From: Eubacteriaceae bacterium UBA1433
GTDB lineage: Bacteria > Bacillota > Clostridia > Eubacteriales > UBA1433
Direction: 5' to 3'
NCBI GenBank assembly: GCA_002329295.1
Contig: DCTT01000007.1
Location: 407 to 18,139, forward strand
DNA: 17,733 nucleotides
The notes under the pieces were generated by a model. That model worked only from the letters and a program-made list of their open reading frames with translations, was not told the origin of the DNA and did no database searches. A program made the position numbers and the translations under genes. Each line of letters starts with the position of its first letter. The first letter of the stretch is position 1. Below, one piece after another: positions 14,293-17,733 of the stretch.

Positions 14293-14317
14293 CCATTCAA
14301 GACGAAGGATTGTTTAT

Positions 14318-15616
14318 ATGGAAAAATTGATTATTCGAGGCAACAGGCCTTTGCGCGGGGAAGTGACCATTTCCGGTGCGAAAAATGCTGCGCTGGGAAT
14401 TTTACCCGCTTGCATTTTGTCAGATGAGAAATGTAAAATTGAAAATTTGCCGAATATCAAAGATATTCAGAATTATATCAGTATCTTAACGCGTTTGGGC
14501 GCGGAAGTAGACATGCTGTCCAACGGACGCACATGTATCGATGCGCAAAAAATCAATTATGAAAACACATCAAGTGCCCATGAAGAAATACGCAATATGC
14601 GGGCGTCGTATTACTTGATCGGGGCATTGTTGGGCAAATGCAAAAGAGTGGAAATTCCGTTGCCCGGGGGATGCGATATCGGACCAAGACCTATTGATCA
14701 GCATATGAAAGGCTTTCAGGCTCTGGGGGCGGAAGTGTATATTGAAGGCGGGAAAGTGATTGCAAAAGCAGAAGAATTATTGGGCGCTACGATTTTTTTG
14801 GATGTGGTGAGTGTAGGTGCAACGATTAACATTATGTTAGCTGCCGTGAAGGCCAAAGGAGTGACCGCGATTGAAAATGCGGCGAAAGAACCGCATGTGG
14901 TGGACATCGCGAACTTTCTGAATTTAATGGGCGCCAACATAAAAGGAGCCGGAACAGAAGTGATTCGCATCACGGGCGTGGAGCATTTGTCAGGCTGTAC
15001 ATATATGGTCATTCCCGACCAAATTGTTGCAGGGACCTATATGCTGGCTGCTGCCGTTACTTATGGAGATATCCTGGTAAAAAATATTATTCCCAAGCAT
15101 ATGGATCCTTTGACTGCGAAACTCAATGAGATGGGGATTTTAACAGAGGAATACGACGATGCCATTCGAGTAATCGGCAAAGAAAACCCGAAGGCGGCCA
15201 ATGTAAAGACAGCGCCTTATCCGGGATTTCCTACCGATTTGCAGCAACCGATGGCAGTGTTGATGTGTCTTGCCGATGGCGTGAGTACGATTCATGAAAA
15301 TGTGTTTGAGAACAGGTTCAAATATTTGGATGAATTGCGAAAAATGGGTGCAAATGTATCAGTGAACGGGCGTACGGCCATGATTATCGGAAATGGCAAA
15401 TTGACGGGGAGCGTTATTAAAGCCACGGATTTACGAGCAGGAGCGGCAATGGTGTTGGCAGGCTTGGCGGCCGAGGGCAAAACCGAGATTATGGGGCTGA
15501 ATCACATTGATCGCGGATATGAAGACATGGAAGAAAAATTGCGAAGTTTGGGAGCGGATATTTGCAGAGTGTCGGCAAAAGAGGATGCGGATGAGATAGA
15601 TCATGAAGTTTGTTAG
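14318..15616 (+). CDS. murA: UDP-N-acetylglucosamine 1-carboxyvinyltransferase
   Basis: A 432-residue MurA (EC 2.5.1.7), which moves the enolpyruvyl group of PEP onto UDP-GlcNAc, the first committed step of peptidoglycan synthesis in the cytosol. Visible marks: ISGAKNAALGIL (18-29, with K22 and N23), MRASYYLIGALL (94-105), and the catalytic loop PGGCDIGPRPID (116-127) with C119, the residue attacked by fosfomycin, so the fosfomycin-binding cysteine is retained. FPTDLQQPMAVL and NRFKYLDELRKMGA are further family blocks. The frame opens at 14267, inside the lipoprotein gene, but the ATG at 14318 matches the family start MEKLIIRG and has AAGGA about 9 bases upstream. It overlaps the walJ-like gene by 14 bp. 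Confidence 0.95.
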   Translation: MEKLIIRGNRPLRGEVTISGAKNAALGILPACILSDEKCKIENLPNIKDIQNYISILTRLGAEVDMLSNGRTCIDAQKINYENTSSAHEEIRNMRASYYLIGALLGKCKRVEIPLPGGCDIGPRPIDQHMKGFQALGAEVYIEGGKVIAKAEELLGATIFLDVVSVGATINIMLAAVKAKGVTAIENAAKEPHVVDIANFLNLMGANIKGAGTEVIRITGVEHLSGCTYMVIPDQIVAGTYMLAAAVTYGDILVKNIIPKHMDPLTAKLNEMGILTEEYDDAIRVIGKENPKAANVKTAPYPGFPTDLQQPMAVLMCLADGVSTIHENVFENRFKYLDELRKMGANVSVNGRTAMIIGNGKLTGSVIKATDLRAGAAMVLAGLAAEGKTEIMGLNHIDRGYEDMEEKLRSLGADICRVSAKEDADEIDHEVC

Positions 15617-16385
15617 CTTAAGCAGCGGCAGCAGTGGAAACTGTTATTATATTGAAACGAAAAGCACAAAACTGCTTATCGATGCAGGAATCAGCACCAG
15701 ACGTATCAAAAACGAACTGGCAAAGCTGCAGGTAGATGTTGCGGATCTTGACGGTGTGTGTATCACTCACGAGCATATCGATCATGTTTACGGTATTGAC
15801 GTATTGAGTCGCACCTATCAAATTCCGATTTATGCCAATGTATTGACTGCGCGAAGGATTTTTGAGAACGGGCACATGAAAGATACGGAACAAATGTGTT
15901 GTTTTCAAAAATCTTTTTTGATAAAAGATGTAAAAATCAACAGTTTCGAAATCTTTCATGATGCCGTTTGTCCGGTAGGCTATACCATTGAAGACGGTCA
16001 GACAAGCATCTCCGTTTTAACGGACTCGGGTTGTATTACAGAAAATATGTATCAGGCCATTAAGAAAAGCAAGACGGTTTTGTTGGAATCCAATCATGAT
16101 GTTGAGATGTTGAAAACAGGACCGTATCCGTATTTGACCAAGCAGAGGATTTTATCGGAGGTGGGACATTTGTCAAATGTTGATGCGGCGCAAACAGCGG
16201 TGAGGCTGGTGAAGGATGGTGTACAAAACATCATTTTCGGGCATGTAAGCTCCACAAATAATTGTTATGAGTTGGTATATAAAAATGCTCTTCATTATAT
16301 GCGAATGTATGAAATTGATGTGCACAAGGATGTGCACGTAGACGTTGTGCGAAAAAATGTTTTATCCAGGTCGTATATTTTTTGA
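15603..16385 (+). CDS. walJ: WalJ/YycJ-like metallo-beta-lactamase-fold protein
   Basis: A 260-residue metallo-beta-lactamase-fold hydrolase of the YycJ/WalJ group. It opens with MKFVSLSSGSSGNCYYIE, a family hallmark. The metal motif THEHIDH (55-61) has the HxHxDH pattern, and later segments LLESNHDVEML and RILSEVGHLSN match the group. In Bacillus walJ belongs to the walRK cell-wall regulatory operon, and some relatives have been reported to act as DNA exonucleases; the substrate here is unknown. In this window it follows murA with a 14-bp overlap instead of walRK. No strong ribosome binding site is seen before the ATG, so translation may depend on coupling to murA. The symbol is given by similarity. 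Confidence 0.87.
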   Translation: MKFVSLSSGSSGNCYYIETKSTKLLIDAGISTRRIKNELAKLQVDVADLDGVCITHEHIDHVYGIDVLSRTYQIPIYANVLTARRIFENGHMKDTEQMCCFQKSFLIKDVKINSFEIFHDAVCPVGYTIEDGQTSISVLTDSGCITENMYQAIKKSKTVLLESNHDVEMLKTGPYPYLTKQRILSEVGHLSNVDAAQTAVRLVKDGVQNIIFGHVSSTNNCYELVYKNALHYMRMYEIDVHKDVHVDVVRKNVLSRSYIF

Positions 16386-16392
16386 AAAAAAG

Positions 16393-16421
16393 TTGCAAAC
16401 AAGTTAAAAATTTTGTATGAT
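16393..16421 (+). promoter_or_regulatory. SigA-type promoter of the aminotransferase gene
   Basis: TTGCAA (16393-16398), a 17-bp spacer and TATGAT (16416-16421), beginning 7 bp after the walJ-like stop. No terminator hairpin is visible between the two genes. Confidence 0.65.
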
Positions 16422-16453
16422 GAAATATAAACTAAATTTGGAGGATGGAAGAA

Positions 16454-17644
16454 TTGAAAATATCTGCAAGAAGCAAAAAAATGATTCAACCTGCAATTGT
16501 AAAATATAACGGATTAATCAGAGAAATCGAAAAAACCGGAAAAAAAGTATATTTTTTAAACCTTGGACAACCGGATATCGCCACGCCGCCGGCGTTTATG
16601 GAAGCGGTGAGACAAATTGACGATGACGTGCTGATGTATGTTGATCCCAAAGGCATCATTCCTCTTCGTCAAAGTATCGTAGGATATTTTAAAAACTATG
16701 ACCTCGATTATGATATAGACGAGATACTGGTCACGATGGGTGGCAGTGAAGCGATTTGGTATACATTTTTGACGTTGTGTGATGAAGGAGATGAAATTAT
16801 TTGTCCGGATCCGGTTTACAGCATTTATAGAGAAGTAGCCAAAGCTACAGGAGTAAAACTGGTTCCGGTAGAAACGTATGCCGAAGAAGGGTTTGAGCTG
16901 CCGGCCAAAGAAGTAATTGAAAAGTGTATCACTGACAAGACACGAGCCTTTATACTCAACACGCCGGGCAACCCTACAGGCAGGGTTTATACGAAGCGTG
17001 AAATGGATGATATCAGCCAATTGGCGTTGCAGTACGATTTGTTTATTATCAGCGACGAAGTATATCGCGATTTTATTTATGACGGTGAAGAATTTTTGAG
17101 TTTTGCTGCAAGAGAAGATGTGGCGGAAAAAGTGATTTTGGTGGAAAGCGCATCGAAACGCTTCAGTGCATGCGGTGCACGCGTGGGATTTTTGGCCACG
17201 AAAAATAAAGAAGTGTATGAAGGTCTGCTGAAAATGGCACAGACGCGATTAAGCATTTCTTATGTGGATCAAGTAGGTGCGGTAGAGCTGTTTAAGCTGG
17301 AGCAAGATTATTTGCGAGCGCAGTTGGACGAATATGAAAACAGGCGAGACACCATTTGTGAAGAACTCAGAAAAATCGACGGTGTGGTTTTAGAAACGCC
17401 GAAAGGAGCCTTTCATCTTCTGGTAAAATTGCCTATTGATGATGCGGAAGATTTTATTCAATTTATGCTCAACGATTTTACGCTTGACGGAGAAACGGTT
17501 TTGGTTACGCCGGGTGCGGATTTTTATTTCAATGAAGAATTGAGCAAAAATATGGTTCGTATCTCCTATGTGTTAAAACAAGAAGATTTAAAAAGAGCAG
17601 CGTTTTTGCTGCGCAAAGGGTTAGAAGCTTATAAATCAAAATAA
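16454..17644 (+). CDS. Pyridoxal-phosphate aminotransferase, class I/II
   Basis: A fold-type I PLP aminotransferase of 396 residues counted from a TTG start. Motifs: MGGSEAIW (95-102), LNTPGNPTG (168-176, N173), ISDEVYRDF (199-207, D201 for the PLP ring nitrogen) and SASKRFSACGARVG (232-245), where K235 should form the Schiff base with PLP and the family arginine follows. The C-terminus has VRISYV for the carboxylate-binding arginine. The sequence suits aspartate/aromatic-type transaminases, but the donor cannot be named. Start: an ATG at 16445 directly touches the GGAGG at 16440-16444, leaving no spacing, while the TTG at 16454 is 9 bases away and gives the family-like start KISARSKKM. A strong tRNA promoter begins 3 bp after the stop. 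Confidence 0.92.
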   Translation: MKISARSKKMIQPAIVKYNGLIREIEKTGKKVYFLNLGQPDIATPPAFMEAVRQIDDDVLMYVDPKGIIPLRQSIVGYFKNYDLDYDIDEILVTMGGSEAIWYTFLTLCDEGDEIICPDPVYSIYREVAKATGVKLVPVETYAEEGFELPAKEVIEKCITDKTRAFILNTPGNPTGRVYTKREMDDISQLALQYDLFIISDEVYRDFIYDGEEFLSFAAREDVAEKVILVESASKRFSACGARVGFLATKNKEVYEGLLKMAQTRLSISYVDQVGAVELFKLEQDYLRAQLDEYENRRDTICEELRKIDGVVLETPKGAFHLLVKLPIDDAEDFIQFMLNDFTLDGETVLVTPGADFYFNEELSKNMVRISYVLKQEDLKRAAFLLRKGLEAYKSK

Positions 17645-17647
17645 AAG

Positions 17648-17676
17648 TTGACAAGCAGGCAACAAGTGTTTATAAT
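17648..17676 (+). promoter_or_regulatory. Perfect consensus promoter of the tRNA-fMet gene
   Basis: TTGACA (17648-17653), a 17-bp spacer and TATAAT (17671-17676): full consensus at both hexamers with ideal spacing. It starts 3 bp after the aminotransferase stop. The predicted transcript start near 17683 is about 22 bases before the tRNA. Strength suggests a stable-RNA operon continuing beyond the window. Confidence 0.9.
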
Positions 17677-17704
17677 AGATAAGCACCATATTTTTGGTTT
17701 ATAG

Positions 17705-17733
17705 CGCGGGGTGGAGCAGTTTGGTAGCTCGTC
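17705..17733 (+). tRNA. tRNA-Met (initiator), 5' part, cut by the window end
   Basis: The last 29 bases match the start of initiator tRNA-Met: acceptor strand CGCGGGG, then TG, D stem GAGC paired with GCTC around a loop containing GGTA, then the first bases before the anticodon stem. The leading C of CGCGGGG is characteristic of the initiator, which has an unpaired first position. The anticodon lies outside the window, so the identity rests on this 5' half. Confidence 0.85.

Overview
This window comes from a low-to-moderate GC Gram-positive bacterium, most likely an anaerobic clostridium-like Firmicute (Clostridia or Tissierellia). The grounds are strong GGAGG-type ribosome binding sites with occasional GTG and TTG starts, near-consensus vegetative promoters, a class III fructose-1,6-bisphosphatase, a UPF0182 membrane protein, a CGGC-domain protein, a zinc-type L31 and a WalJ-like beta-lactamase-fold protein. 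The genus cannot be named from the sequence alone. Everything looks chromosomal and housekeeping. I see no insertion sequence, prophage, CRISPR array or toxin-antitoxin pair.

Layout. (1) 1-605: 3' end of a 23S rRNA gene, a complete 5S rRNA and the rRNA operon terminator. (2) 670-1650: a promoter, a small GNAT-type acetyltransferase and a CGGC-domain protein, closed by a symmetric terminator shared with the convergent cstA. (3) 1667-3975, minus strand: an operon of an unrecognised 175-residue protein followed by a CstA-type carbon-starvation transporter. (4) 4062-6933, plus strand, divergent from (3): a PHP-domain phosphoesterase and class III fructose-bisphosphatase. (5) 7044-9797: a UPF0182 seven-helix membrane protein, then a perfect 17-bp hairpin. 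(6) 9851-10233: a non-coding A/G-rich stretch and an inverted pair of perfect DnaA boxes. (7) 10234-12365, minus strand: rpmE downstream of rho, where Rho carries two tandem RNA-binding domains. (8) 12400-16385, plus strand: serS, a lipoprotein, murA and a walJ-like gene, tightly packed. (9) 16393-17644: a PLP aminotransferase with its own promoter. (10) 17648-17733: a perfect consensus promoter and the first 29 bases of an initiator tRNA-Met gene, cut by the window end.

How the genes fit together. Regions 3 and 4 share a divergent control region and could form a carbon-scavenging and gluconeogenesis group: uptake of pyruvate or peptides by CstA and fructose-6-phosphate formation by Fbp. This is inference. 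Region 8 joins translation (serS) to envelope synthesis (murA, lipoprotein, WalJ-like protein).

The points most worth a second look are the duplicated RNA-binding domain of Rho together with its long C-rich, G-poor leader, the DnaA-box inverted repeat beside a purine-rich AT-rich tract outside any recognisable oriC context, and the unknown protein translationally linked to cstA. I did not find a convincing new multi-gene defence or mobile system.
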